Part shown: piece after piece, positions 14,512-23,701 of the stretch
How the letters are laid out: the number at the start of each line of letters is the position of its first letter
Numbering within the stretch: position 1 is the stretch's first letter
Source of the DNA: Deltaproteobacteria bacterium
GTDB taxonomy: Bacteria > Myxococcota_A > Polyangia > Haliangiales > JADYYK01
NCBI GenBank assembly: GCA_020853705.1
Contig: JADYYK010000001.1
Location: 1 to 34,927 of the forward strand
Direction of reading: 5' to 3'
Length of the DNA: 34,927 nucleotides
Notes under the pieces: model-generated
Database searches by the model: none
Told to the model about the DNA's origin: nothing
The model's input: only the letters and a program-made list of their open reading frames with translations
Program-made: the position numbers and the translations under genes

Positions 14512-15639
14512 GTGAAGGACATCACCCGCCGAGGCGCCCTGAAGGTCCTCGCCGCCGCCAGCGCCAGCGCGGCGGCCGCCTGCGCCGAGCGCACCACCTC
14601 CTCCTCCGGCGCTCCGGTGCGCGGCGCCATCGAGGCCATCACCCCGCTCGGCCCACAGTGGCGCACCCGCGATCCCTTCCTGTTCTGCGTCCACCACGAC
14701 GATCACTACCCCGCCGGCAACGACCAGCTGGGGCCCGCGGCCTCGCTGGCGGGGCGCAACCTCGGCGCCGACTTCGCCGGCCTCGGCGAGGGCGGCTGGC
14801 GCATGTACCACGGTGAGGTGGTGCCCGGCTTCCCGCAGCATCCCCATCGTGGCTTCGAGACCGTGACCGTGGTGCGGCGCGGTCTGCTCGATCACGCCGA
14901 CTCGCTGGGCGCGGCGGCGCGCTACGGCGGCGGCGACGTGCAGTGGCTGACCGCGGGGGCCGGCATCCAGCACGCCGAGATGTTCCCGCTGCTGGCGCGC
15001 GATCGCGAAAATCCCCTGGAGCTGTTCCAGATCTGGCTCAACCTGCCGGCGGCCCGCAAGATGGTCGCCCCGCGCTTCTCGATGCTGTGGAGCGCCAGCA
15101 TCCCGCGCCAGACCGTGCGCGACCGCGCCGGCCGTACCACCGAGCTCACCATCGTCGCCGGCCGTCTCGGCGACCTGCGCGCGCCCGCCCCGCCGCCAGC
15201 GTCCTGGGCCGCCCAGGACGACAGCGACGTCGCCATCTGGACGCTGAAGCTCGCGCCTGGCGCGCGCTTCACCCTGCCCGCCGCCGCGCGCGGCACCCTG
15301 CGCACGCTGTACGCCTTCGCCGGCAGCGGCCTGCGCGTCGCCAGCACCGACATCCCGAAGCGCCACCAGCTGGAGCTGCGCGACGCCCGCGCGGTCGATC
15401 TGGTCGCCGGCCCTGACGGCGCCGAGCTGCTGCTCCTGCAGGGCCGCCCCATCGGCGAGCCGGTGGCCCAGCACGGCCCCTTCGTGATGAACACCCGCGC
15501 CGAGCTCGAGCAGGCCTGGGCCGACTACCGGCGCACCCAGTTCGGCGGCTGGCCGTGGCCGAGCAGCGACCCGGTGCACGGCCGCGAGGCGACCCGCTTC
15601 GCTCGCCACGCCGACGGCCACGTCGACCGCCCGGCCTGA
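14512..15639 (+). CDS. Pirin family protein with Tat-type signal
   Basis: 375 aa from GTG 14512. The N-terminus (V/M-KDITRRGALKVLAAASASA) carries a twin-arginine pair before a hydrophobic stretch, and Cys24 follows Ala residues, so it may be a Tat-exported protein, possibly lipidated. The mature part is a bicupin. The pirin metal ligands are all present: HPHRGFE (H110, H112) and GIQHAE (H154, E156). Pirins are Fe/Mn-binding proteins, some with quercetinase activity, and are normally cytoplasmic or nuclear; export is unusual. An extra C-terminal region (about 320-375) is longer than in short pirins. Function beyond metal-dependent cupin chemistry is unknown. Confidence 0.88.
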   Translation: MKDITRRGALKVLAAASASAAAACAERTTSSSGAPVRGAIEAITPLGPQWRTRDPFLFCVHHDDHYPAGNDQLGPAASLAGRNLGADFAGLGEGGWRMYHGEVVPGFPQHPHRGFETVTVVRRGLLDHADSLGAAARYGGGDVQWLTAGAGIQHAEMFPLLARDRENPLELFQIWLNLPAARKMVAPRFSMLWSASIPRQTVRDRAGRTTELTIVAGRLGDLRAPAPPPASWAAQDDSDVAIWTLKLAPGARFTLPAAARGTLRTLYAFAGSGLRVASTDIPKRHQLELRDARAVDLVAGPDGAELLLLQGRPIGEPVAQHGPFVMNTRAELEQAWADYRRTQFGGWPWPSSDPVHGREATRFARHADGHVDRPA

Positions 15640-15678
15640 CGCGGCGCCCCACCGGGCGACGCCCGCCAGCGCTGGTGG

Positions 15679-15684
15679 TACCCT
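15679..15684 (+). promoter_or_regulatory. -10-like TACCCT of the TerB-like gene
   Basis: TACCCT ends 10 bases before ATG 15694. The predicted leader is about 3 nt; there is no Shine-Dalgarno site. Confidence 0.4.
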
Positions 15685-15693
15685 GGGCGGGTC

Positions 15694-16140
15694 ATGACGA
15701 CCTCCCCCGATCGCATCCTCGCCATCACCGATCTGCTGCTCGGCGCCTCGCACGCCGACGGCGTGCACAAGGGCGACGAGGAGGCCGCGCTGCGCAAGCT
15801 GCTGCGCGGCTGGCTCAAGGCCGACGAGCTGCCCGAGGCGGTCGACGAGCGCATCGAGAGCTTCAAGATCGCCAGCTTCGACGTCAAGCAGGCGGCGGCC
15901 GACTTCGTCGGTGATCCCGCCGACAGCAAGCGCAAGCTGCTCGAGCTGGTGGCCGCGGTGCGCGACGCCGACGGCGAGGTCGACCTCGACGAGGACGCCT
16001 ATCTGCACGACGTGGCGCGCGCCCTGGGCGTGGCCGAGGACGCCTACTCCGACCTGGTGCTGTCGATCGACATCGACATGGACTTCAGCGAGAGCGTCGC
16101 CGCCCTGCGCAAGGGGCCGCCGCCGATCCCGAAGAAGTAG
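15694..16140 (+). CDS. TerB-like (tellurite-resistance TerB/DjlA N-terminal) protein
   Basis: 148 aa, no signal peptide. All-helical. LGASHADGVHKGDEEAALRKLL (positions about 17-38) and VAAVRDADGEVDLDEDAYL (about 88-106) are the two repeated 'A-x-A-D-G-x-[LV]-x-x-x-E' acidic metal-binding motifs of the TerB-like fold. Such proteins are cytoplasmic or membrane-associated, bind divalent cations and are implicated in envelope stress and tellurite/phage responses. No other ter genes are adjacent, so tellurite resistance should not be assumed. The C-terminal GPPPIPKK is a flexible tail. Confidence 0.75.
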   Translation: MTTSPDRILAITDLLLGASHADGVHKGDEEAALRKLLRGWLKADELPEAVDERIESFKIASFDVKQAAADFVGDPADSKRKLLELVAAVRDADGEVDLDEDAYLHDVARALGVAEDAYSDLVLSIDIDMDFSESVAALRKGPPPIPKK

Positions 16141-16222
16141 CGGCCAGCTGGCGCGTTCGGTTCGGCTTCTGGCGCCTCGCTGCTCCGGGGTTGCGCTATG
16201 CGTGTGCCGATTGGAGGCAGGC

Positions 16223-16816
16223 ATGCGAGTCGGAGCAAAGTTCGTGGGCATGGTGATGGTGGTGGGGCTCGGCGCCGGGGTGGTCGGGCTGGGCTGCGCC
16301 AAGAAGAAGCGCGACGCCGCGCCGGCGACCTCGCCGGTGGTGTCGGCGGCGCCCAGCGCGGCACCCGCCACGGTCAGCCCTGGTCCGGTGGCGTCACCCG
16401 CGCCGGTGGAGGTCGAGGTCGCCAAGGTCGCCGGTTCGCCGAGCCCGGACCAGCTCTGCGCTGGCGACTGCGCGGTGCCCGCGAACCGGATGGCGCGCCC
16501 GGCCTACGAGGCCAGCTGCGAGGCGACGCTGGCCCGGGTCAAGGCGTGCAGCAAGCACGCGGCGTTCAAGGCGCTGGAGAGCCGCGACGCCATCGTCACG
16601 CTGACCAAGGACGTGGACTACGCGTGCAGCGAGATGGCGAGTGATCTCTACCACGCGCCGATCCCCGACGACGTCGACGCCTACCAGGAGCTGACCTACA
16701 GCGACGATCTGACCGGCGAGGAGGTGGGCGCGCTGGCGGCGGTCCCCGAGGGCGACTGCGCGGCGCTGGCCAAGGTCGCGGGCGCCATCGACTGGCCGAC
16801 CGAGCACGGCGAGTAG
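16223..16816 (+). CDS. Predicted lipoprotein, unknown function
   Basis: 197 aa from ATG 16223. The start is fixed by GGAGG at 16213-16217, one of the clear Shine-Dalgarno sites in the window. The signal peptide ends in the lipobox VGLGC (Cys25), followed by KKKRD. A Ser/Ala/Pro/Val linker (about 31-70) leads to a compact domain with six or more Cys (CAGDC, SCEATLARVKACS, YACSE, DCAAL), which suggests a small disulfide-bonded periplasmic or outer-membrane domain. No family recognised. It converges with the next leftward lipoprotein gene (12 bp between stops). Confidence 0.72.
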   Translation: MRVGAKFVGMVMVVGLGAGVVGLGCAKKKRDAAPATSPVVSAAPSAAPATVSPGPVASPAPVEVEVAKVAGSPSPDQLCAGDCAVPANRMARPAYEASCEATLARVKACSKHAAFKALESRDAIVTLTKDVDYACSEMASDLYHAPIPDDVDAYQELTYSDDLTGEEVGALAAVPEGDCAALAKVAGAIDWPTEHGE

Positions 16817-16828
16817 CCGCGGCCCGCG

Positions 16829-17809
16829 TCAGCACACCACGCAGTTGATCCCGGGCCGGTAGCGCAGCACCACGCCGGTCACGATGTCGACGGTCAGCTC
16901 GTAGCCCGCGCTGTCGCCGCACAGACAGTCGGCCTCGGCGATGTCGGGGAAGTAGTTGGCCGGCGCGATGGTCAGCGTGGCCGGGCGGCTGAGGCGCCAG
17001 CGCGTGGGCGCGCCGCGCCAGGTCCCGGCGTCGTCGAGCGCCTCCCAGGTCACCGGCGACCTCCAGTCGACGACGTCGCCAGTGGCCGGGGTGTAGGCGT
17101 AGCTGCCGACCATGCCGCAGCCGCGGAAGCGCAGCCCCTCGAAGCGGTGGGCGCGCACGGCGTCCTCGGCCGGCGGCGTGTCGGTGCTGCACGCCGCCAG
17201 CGCGGCGACCTCGGCGGGCGTCGCCAGCGACACGCTGGGCCAGATGACCAGGGACACGAGCTGCCACCCGGTGGCCTCGCGCTGCAGCGAGGCGCTGACC
17301 GCGGGGCGGGCGAAGCGGGTCGCCGTGCCGCCGACCTGGCTGCGCAGCACGACCAGCGACGCCGACTGCGCGCTGGCCCAGTCGGCCGGCGCGTTCGACA
17401 CCGTCAGCTCGCTGGCGTCGAACGTCGCGGCGTCGAGGCCGACCAGCCAGCCCACGGTCGCGACGCCGGGATCGGCGGCGCCCGGATCGAGCGCGGCGCG
17501 GATGCTGCGCAGGTACAGCGCGTCGGTGCCGACCTCGCCGTTGGTGCCGGTGCGTCCGCGCGCCCACTGCTCGCGCACCAGGGCGCCGTGCAGCGCGGGC
17601 AGGTCGACGGTGGCAGCGCCGACGGGGAGCGTGCTGCAGGTGAACTGCGGCGGCGTCGCGTCGACCGTGGGGGCGGCGTCGAGCCAGCTGCCCGCGTCGA
17701 CGCCCGGGCCGGCAGCGTCGCTGCCGCCATCGCCATCGCCAGCGTCGCCGGCACCGACGCCACAAGAAGCCAGCAGGAGCACGGCACCCAGACTCGCAAA
17801 GCGCAGCAT
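16829..17809 (-). CDS. Predicted lipoprotein with Asp/Gly-rich linker
   Basis: 326 aa if translation starts at ATG 17809 (MLRFASLGAVLLLASCGVG); the longer frame to 17854 adds residues before the signal peptide and is less likely. The lipobox is LLASC (Cys16). The linker GDAGDGDGGSDAAGPGVDAG is the Asp/Gly/Ala type common in myxobacterial surface lipoproteins. The body contains several Cys including CLCG and a terminal INCVVC, probably disulfides. The region after about residue 235 is beta-rich. No enzyme motif is seen. The 141-bp gap upstream holds a TAGGCT hexamer near 17893-17898 as a possible promoter, which would give a leadered transcript. Confidence 0.7.
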   Translation of the reverse strand: MLRFASLGAVLLLASCGVGAGDAGDGDGGSDAAGPGVDAGSWLDAAPTVDATPPQFTCSTLPVGAATVDLPALHGALVREQWARGRTGTNGEVGTDALYLRSIRAALDPGAADPGVATVGWLVGLDAATFDASELTVSNAPADWASAQSASLVVLRSQVGGTATRFARPAVSASLQREATGWQLVSLVIWPSVSLATPAEVAALAACSTDTPPAEDAVRAHRFEGLRFRGCGMVGSYAYTPATGDVVDWRSPVTWEALDDAGTWRGAPTRWRLSRPATLTIAPANYFPDIAEADCLCGDSAGYELTVDIVTGVVLRYRPGINCVVC

Positions 17810-17950
17810 GAGCGCCGCGGTCTGCAGGCCGTGTGCCGGAGGCCGCGCCAGCACTCCCGCGGAGTTCCACGCCGGGGTACGCGAAAAACCGGAGCCTACG
17901 TCAGCTTTTCGAGACCAGCCGAGCCCGCGCGGGCCCAGCCAGGCCGGGGC

Positions 17951-18253
17951 TCAGGCCGGGTACAGCTTGCGCAGCGACGCCACCGCGGGGCCCAGGGTGC
18001 CCTCGCCGAGGCCGAAGCAGTCGACCAGGAGGGCGCTGATCTGCTCGTCGGTGCCCGTGGTCACCGCGGTGCGCAGCCCCATGGCCTTGCCCATGAACGC
18101 GGGATCGGCGCCCATGCTCTTCTGGAAGTGGGTCGCCGCGGCCACCGCGGGCTCGCCGTCGAGGTCGAGCAGCTCCTCGAGGACCTCGGCGGCGCGCGCC
18201 GTGTTGCCACCCATGATTGCACCGGCGAAGTCGCGAAACGTCAGAGCAGGCAT
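17951..18253 (-). CDS. Small helical protein, unknown
   Basis: 100 aa from ATG 18253, no signal peptide or membrane segment. It is predicted to be mostly helical: FRDFAGAIMGGNTARAAEVL and the following acidic helix, then GTDEQISALLVDCFGLGEGT. It has one Cys. The length, composition and a correctly spaced -10 box (TACCAT, 7 bases before the ATG) support a real gene. No family recognised. It lies alone, leftward, between two other leftward genes. Confidence 0.6.
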   Translation of the reverse strand: MPALTFRDFAGAIMGGNTARAAEVLEELLDLDGEPAVAAATHFQKSMGADPAFMGKAMGLRTAVTTGTDEQISALLVDCFGLGEGTLGPAVASLRKLYPA

Positions 18254-18259
18254 GGCGGC

Positions 18260-18265
18260 ATGGTA
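18260..18265 (-). promoter_or_regulatory. -10-like TACCAT of the small helical protein
   Basis: Minus-strand TACCAT ends exactly 7 bases before ATG 18253, with GCCGCC between. Leaderless-type start without Shine-Dalgarno. Confidence 0.45.
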
Positions 18266-18359
18266 CTCGAACCGTCACATGCTGGCGTCATGATCGACGA
18301 CGCCAGCCTCGACGCCCGCGCCCCTCGCGCGCGCGCCCGCGCTGCGCTGCACTGCCAGG

Positions 18360-18737
18360 TCAGCGCGGCAGCGTGATGGACGGAATCCGGCCCTTGGCCT
18401 GGCGGCCGTCGCCGTTGGGGATCCAGACCGGGCGGCCGTCGGTGCGGGTGCCCAGCGCGGTGAACCTCAGCACCAGCTCGTCGCCGGCCCGCGCGGCGGC
18501 CGCCAGGCCGGGGGCGTCGGCCTCGTAGGCGATGGCGTCGAAGCCGGTCGCGGGCGGGTCGAAGTGGTGCTGCCAGGTCGCCAGCACGACGTCGGCGACG
18601 GCGGCGCGGCGCCACAGCACGTCGAACTGGATGTCGGCGGGCTGGAACGTGATGCCGTCGCCCACGAGGTGCCACGTCCCCGCGGCGATGGGCCCGCGCA
18701 GGGTGAAGCGTGCCTCGAGGGAGTCACCGACCCCCAC
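18360..18737 (-). CDS. Hypothetical beta-rich protein
   Basis: 125 aa from GTG 18737, 9 bp after the stop of the 51-aa lipoprotein gene. It begins MGVGDSLEARFTLRGPIAAG with no signal peptide of its own. The sequence alternates short hydrophobic strands with Gly/Asp turns (TWHLVGDGITFQ; LVLRFTALGTRTDGR; VWIPNGDG). It is the third gene of a leftward set with the methyltransferase and the small lipoprotein. It could be a separate soluble protein or the displaced second half of the lipoprotein if a frameshift separates them. Start choice and independence are moderately certain. Confidence 0.5.
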   Translation of the reverse strand: MGVGDSLEARFTLRGPIAAGTWHLVGDGITFQPADIQFDVLWRRAAVADVVLATWQHHFDPPATGFDAIAYEADAPGLAAAARAGDELVLRFTALGTRTDGRPVWIPNGDGRQAKGRIPSITLPR

Positions 18738-18746
18738 TCCGGGGCC

Positions 18747-18902
18747 TCAAAACGGGTTGGGTTCGACCGGGACCAGCTTGATGCGCAGCTCCGAGCCGTC
18801 GAGCGTCAGCCAGAGCTGCTCGGGGTTCGACGGCGCGGGGTCCGACGGGCAGCCGGCCAGCGCCAGCACGGCGACGGCGGACAGCAGGGCGATGCGCTTC
18901 AT
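18747..18902 (-). CDS. 51-aa lipoprotein
   Basis: A short gene, from ATG 18902 to TGA 18747. The protein starts MKRIALLSAVAVLALAGC, an excellent lipoprotein signal peptide (Cys18), followed by PSDPAPSNPEQ, a short tether and one beta-rich segment ending in VPVEPNPF. Its ATG overlaps the TGA of the upstream methyltransferase (ATGA), so translation is probably coupled. The mature part is only about 34 residues. It may be a small envelope lipoprotein or the first half of a split gene with the downstream frame. Confidence 0.65.
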   Translation of the reverse strand: MKRIALLSAVAVLALAGCPSDPAPSNPEQLWLTLDGSELRIKLVPVEPNPF

Positions 18903-19513
18903 GGCGTCTCCGGGGTCAAGAGCACGAGGAAGTGTGCGGGCAGCGCGCGCGATTCGCTGGCCACGCCGAGGCCCGCGCGCCCCGCGGCCTCCAGCAGCGG
19001 GGCCCGGTACAGCGGCCGGTTGCTGACCGCGATGCGCCCGCCCGGGGCCAGCGCCGACGCCAGGCGGCGCAGGTACGCCGCGCGCTCGGGCAGCAGGTGG
19101 TCGACCTCGGCGAGCAAGATCAGATCATAGCTGGCCGGCTCGAGGCCGGGGTCGGCGGGCTGCACCAGCCGGGTCTCGACCGGGGCGGCGCCGGGGCCGG
19201 CCGGCGCGATGGCCGCCAGCGCCGCGGCGTCGATGTCGGTCGCGACCACCTTGCCGCCAGCGCCGACCGCGAGCGCCAGCCGCTGCGTCAGGTAGCCGCG
19301 GCCAGCGCCGACGTCGGCCACCACGGCCCCCGGGCGCAGCTCCAGCGCGGCCAGCAGCAGCTCGGGGCGCCGGTAGCGATCGTACTGCTCGCGCTCGGCC
19401 GCGGTCGGCGGCGCCGGCGCAGCCCCGGCCGCGGGCGCGGCCTTGCTCTGCTCGCACGCGGTCGCGCCGAACCCGATCATGACTCCCAGCCCGGCGGCGA
19501 CCAACCAGCGCAC
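18899..19513 (-). CDS. SAM-dependent methyltransferase-like protein with lipoprotein signal
   Basis: 204 aa from GTG 19513. The N-terminus is a signal peptide with a lipobox-like GATAC (Cys20), then an Ala/Pro linker. The rest is a class I Rossmann methyltransferase: motif I VADVGAGRGYLT (about 65-76), motif II with the acidic ribose-binding position VVATDIDAAAL, motif IV SYDLILLAEVDHLL, and post-motif helices ending LAPGGRIAVSN. Enzymes of this fold transfer methyl from SAM, a cytoplasmic cofactor, so a lipid-anchored exported form is odd. Either the signal is not used or the fold has another role. It overlaps the 51-aa lipoprotein gene by 4 bp. Confidence 0.8.
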   Translation of the reverse strand: MRWLVAAGLGVMIGFGATACEQSKAAPAAGAAPAPPTAAEREQYDRYRRPELLLAALELRPGAVVADVGAGRGYLTQRLALAVGAGGKVVATDIDAAALAAIAPAGPGAAPVETRLVQPADPGLEPASYDLILLAEVDHLLPERAAYLRRLASALAPGGRIAVSNRPLYRAPLLEAAGRAGLGVASESRALPAHFLVLLTPETP

Positions 19514-19519
19514 CCCTGA

Positions 19520-19548
19520 AGCCTAGCGCACCTGCCTGCCCCGGTCAG
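19520..19548 (-). promoter_or_regulatory. -35/-10 promoter of the methyltransferase operon
   Basis: On the minus strand CTGACC (19548-19543), a 17-bp spacer and TAGGCT (19525-19520) end exactly 7 bases before GTG 19513. This is one of the few starts with a recognisable -35. Confidence 0.55.
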
Positions 19549-19576
19549 GGGGTCCCCGTCACGGCAAAATGCTTTC

Positions 19577-19604
19577 TTGCCCCCTGCCGCACCCGGCCGA
19601 CAAT
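19577..19604 (+). promoter_or_regulatory. -35/-10 promoter of the Hsp70 gene
   Basis: TTGCCC (19577-19582), 16-bp spacer, GACAAT (19599-19604), then ATG 19611 exactly 7 bases after the hexamer. It supports ATG 19611 rather than the upstream in-frame start at 19569. Confidence 0.55.
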
Positions 19605-19610
19605 GAGCCC

Positions 19611-21145
<1,535 letters not shown>

Positions 21146-21149
<4 letters not shown>

Positions 21150-21589
21150 GGTGGCTGCGCCGGCTGCGACCGCGGCCGCAGCCGATGCGGATGCGGATGC
21201 GGATGCGGATGACGGCGACGCTGCTGCTCGCCGGCCTCGCCGGCCTCGCCGCCTGCGGGGGCGGCGGCCAGCAGGTGCGCGGCGTCAGCGGTCAGTGCGA
21301 CGCGGCCCACCCCGACGTGTGCCGCGATCTCGGCGCCCGCGCGGAGTCAGGGCTCGACGGTCGCGCCAACCCGGCGCGCGCCGCCGAGCTGTACCGCCTC
21401 GCCGCCGAGGGCTACCTGGCGCGCTGCGAGCCCGCCTCCGAAGGGGCCGGCGTCGACGCCGACGGCCTGGCCTGCGCCCAGCTGGCCGAGCTGTACCGCC
21501 ACGGTCGCGGCGTGGTGCAGAGCCCCGCCGAGGCCACCCGGCTGGACGAGCGCGCCTGTGTGCTCGGCGTCAGCCGCACCTGCAAGTGA
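21146..21589 (+). CDS. Sel1-like/cysteine-rich repeat lipoprotein
   Basis: 147 aa from GTG 21146, overlapping the Hsp70 stop. The N-region is unusual: RWLRRLRPRPQP then M-R repeated, encoded by (GATGCG)4, before the hydrophobic stretch TATLLLAGLAGLAAC (lipobox LAAC). Initiation could also occur at any of the five in-frame ATGs (21185-21211). The mature part has Sel1-like helical pairs (ARAAELYRLAAEGYLARC; ACAQLAELYRHGRGV) with Cys spacing like the Hcp/Sel1-like disulfide repeats (CE...C, C...C near the end). Such proteins are periplasmic adaptors. Coupling to an Hsp70 gene suggests a shared process, by inference only. Confidence 0.7.
21184..21208 (+). repeat. (GATGCG)4 in a signal peptide
   Basis: Four tandem GATGCG/ATGCGG units. 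Here they are read ATG-CGG (Met-Arg). The same unit occurs seven times at 34867-34908, where it is read GAT-GCG (Asp-Ala). Confidence 0.85.
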
Positions 21590-21603
21590 GGCGCGGGCTG
21601 GGG

Positions 21604-21609
21604 TATCCT
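21604..21609 (+). promoter_or_regulatory. -10-like TATCCT of the multihaem cytochrome gene
   Basis: TATCCT ends 9 bases before ATG 21618, the first codon of a 7-codon open frame. No Shine-Dalgarno site precedes either that ATG or TTG 21638. Confidence 0.45.
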
Positions 21610-21617
21610 GGGTGCTG

Positions 21618-21641
21618 ATGGCCCCGAGACACGCCGCTTGA
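21618..21641 (+). CDS. Possible 7-codon leader peptide
   Basis: ATG GCC CCG AGA CAC GCC GCT TGA, encoding MAPRHAA. Its stop TGA (21639-21641) overlaps TTG 21638, the likely start of the cytochrome gene (TTGA). A ribosome finishing this frame could restart on the TTG. That would explain a rare start codon without a Shine-Dalgarno site. It is short, so it could also be chance. Confidence 0.3.
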   Translation: MAPRHAA

Positions 21642-23701
21642 CCACGCCGCCGGGGCGCCGCAAGTGGCTCGTGCTGGCCGTGGCCGGCGCCGTGCTGGCC
21701 GGCGCCGGTATCGGCGGCTTCATGTTGCTGCGCAAGCGTCGCGCCGCCGCGCACCGGCCGGTGGCGTCGCCGCCCACGCCGCGCGGCCCCGCGGTGGCCG
21801 CGCTGGCCAAGCTGCAGTGGAACCCCGCCCTGGTGCCCGACTTCAGTCGCCCGCTGCCGACGCAGAGCGCCAGCCCGAGCGGCCACCCGCCCGGCTATGT
21901 CGGCAGCGCCGCGTGCACGCCCTGTCACGCCAAGCTGGCGGCCAGCTACCAGCGCCACTCGATGGCGCGCACCGGGCTGCGCCCGATGGCCGCGGTCGAT
22001 CAGGCCATGCTGCACAAGGCCTTCGACGGCGCCGAGATCGTCGTGCAGCGGCAGAGCGGCTACTCGTACCGACCGTTTCGCGACGGCGAGCGCTACTTCG
22101 TCGAGGAGTTCGCCGACGCCCCCGACGGCACCCGGCTGCACTCGCTGGTGAAGCCGATCACGATGACGCTGAGCGCGGGCAGCTACGGCGTCGCCTTCGC
22201 GTTCCAGCAGGGCAGTCGGGTCTGGCAGGTGCCCGTCGACTACAACCCGCAGGCCGGCCACTGGGGCCTCGATCCTGGCTACCAGGACAGCAACCCGCGC
22301 TTCTCGCGCCCCATCACCGGCATGTGCATCTCGTGCCACAGCGACACCCCGCTGCGCCGCGCCGGCACGCTGGAGTTCTTCCAGGGCGAGCTGCCCGCCG
22401 GCGTCGGCTGCGAGCGCTGTCACGGCCCGGGCGCGCGCCATGCGGAGACCGGCGCGGTCGCCGACATCGTCAACCCGGCGCGGCTGCCGGTGGCGCAGCA
22501 GCTCGACGTGTGCGCGCAGTGTCACCTCGAGGGGCGCTCGTCCGAGCGCGCCGGCCGCGACGTCTTCAGCTACCGCCCCGGCGAGCCGCTGCACGCCTTT
22601 CGCCACTACTACGTCGAGGAGCCGGCGCCCCAGGACAGCTTCCCGCTGCTGGGCCACTCCGAGCGGCTGGTGCGCAGCGCCTGCTACCAGGCCGCGCGTG
22701 ACACCCTGACCTGTACGACCTGTCATGATCCACATACGAGTTCTCTCGACAAGAAGTCGACTGACTGGGACAAGGGCTGCGCGAAGTGCCACACCGCGCA
22801 GAGCTGCACTGGCGACGCCGCCGAGCGCGCCAAGGTCGCCGACCACTGCGTCGGCTGCCACATGCGCCGCGCCACCCCGGCCGACGTCAAGCTGCTGACC
22901 ATGACCGACCACTGGATCCAGCGTCGCCCGGCGCCCCCGGGCGCCCCCGACGCCCCGACCCGCCGCGAGCGCGGCGACAAGGCCAAGGGCATGGTCGCGT
23001 ACACCACCCTGGTCGGACAGACCCCGACCCCGGGCGACGATCTCGGCGCCATCGAGGGCGTCGCCGCCGCCGAGTTCGGCCTCTTCGACCGCGGCGCCAC
23101 CCTGCTGGTGGAGGGCATGAAGAGCTGGCCCCGGGTCCCCAAGGCGCACGTGCTGCTGGCGCAGGCCTTCGAGGCCATCGGCCAGCCCTGGAACGCCGCG
23201 CGCACCTACGAGGCGCTGCTGGCCACCGACATCGATCACCGCCTGGCGCTGCTCGGCTATGCGCGGCTCTTGCTGGCCAGCGGCCCGCCGGAGTCGCACG
23301 CCGACGCCATCAAGGCGCTGGATCGCCTGATCGCCATCGCGCCCGACGACGCCGACGCGCTGGAGGCCAAGGGCATCCAGCTGATGCTGACCGACCAGGA
23401 CCAGGCTGCCAGGCCGGTCCTGCTGGCGGCGGTGGCGGCCAGCCCGGTGGCGGGCAAGGCCGAGACCGCGCTGGCGGTGCTGGCGCTGCGCGCCAAGGAT
23501 GTGGCCGGCGCGGTGGCGCACCTCGAGCAGGCGCGCGGGATCGCGCCGTGGGATCGCTGGGTGCTGGAGCAGCTGCGCGACGGCTATCGCGCGCTGGGCA
23601 AGCCGGCGCAGCAGGCCGAGATCGACCGTGTGCTGGGCCAGCGTGCGCGCCAGCTGGGGCGCAGCATCAGCGCCTGGATGCCGGAGACGCCGGCGAAGTG
23701 A
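21638..23701 (+). CDS. Seven-haem c-type cytochrome with TPR-like C-terminus
   Basis: 687 aa. The only plausible in-frame start near the promoter is TTG 21638. An N-terminal membrane anchor (about 9-31) follows a basic tip. Seven CxxCH haem sites lie at Cys93, 230, 258, 292, 359, 381 and 404, with the long gap between the first and second typical of cytochrome c554/multihaem reductase-like folds. After about residue 460 the protein becomes all-helical with TPR-like units (AFEAIGQPWNAARTYEALL; AIKALDRLIAIAPDDADAL). The haem domain should be periplasmic and need the cytochrome c maturation system. Role: electron transfer or reduction of a small oxidant; substrate unknown. The stop overlaps the next gene by 4 bp. 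Confidence 0.92.
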   Translation: MTTPPGRRKWLVLAVAGAVLAGAGIGGFMLLRKRRAAAHRPVASPPTPRGPAVAALAKLQWNPALVPDFSRPLPTQSASPSGHPPGYVGSAACTPCHAKLAASYQRHSMARTGLRPMAAVDQAMLHKAFDGAEIVVQRQSGYSYRPFRDGERYFVEEFADAPDGTRLHSLVKPITMTLSAGSYGVAFAFQQGSRVWQVPVDYNPQAGHWGLDPGYQDSNPRFSRPITGMCISCHSDTPLRRAGTLEFFQGELPAGVGCERCHGPGARHAETGAVADIVNPARLPVAQQLDVCAQCHLEGRSSERAGRDVFSYRPGEPLHAFRHYYVEEPAPQDSFPLLGHSERLVRSACYQAARDTLTCTTCHDPHTSSLDKKSTDWDKGCAKCHTAQSCTGDAAERAKVADHCVGCHMRRATPADVKLLTMTDHWIQRRPAPPGAPDAPTRRERGDKAKGMVAYTTLVGQTPTPGDDLGAIEGVAAAEFGLFDRGATLLVEGMKSWPRVPKAHVLLAQAFEAIGQPWNAARTYEALLATDIDHRLALLGYARLLLASGPPESHADAIKALDRLIAIAPDDADALEAKGIQLMLTDQDQAARPVLLAAVAASPVAGKAETALAVLALRAKDVAGAVAHLEQARGIAPWDRWVLEQLRDGYRALGKPAQQAEIDRVLGQRARQLGRSISAWMPETPAK

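Noticed and set aside
14464..16425. 653-codon leftward open frame
   Set aside because: Antisense of the pirin and TerB-like genes, which carry conserved motifs. No motif in the antisense frame.
18360..18902. Frameshifted single gene (51-aa lipoprotein plus 125-aa frame)
   Set aside because: Possible, but the first frame ends naturally and the second has its own GTG 9 bp later. Without homologues I keep them separate and flag the doubt.
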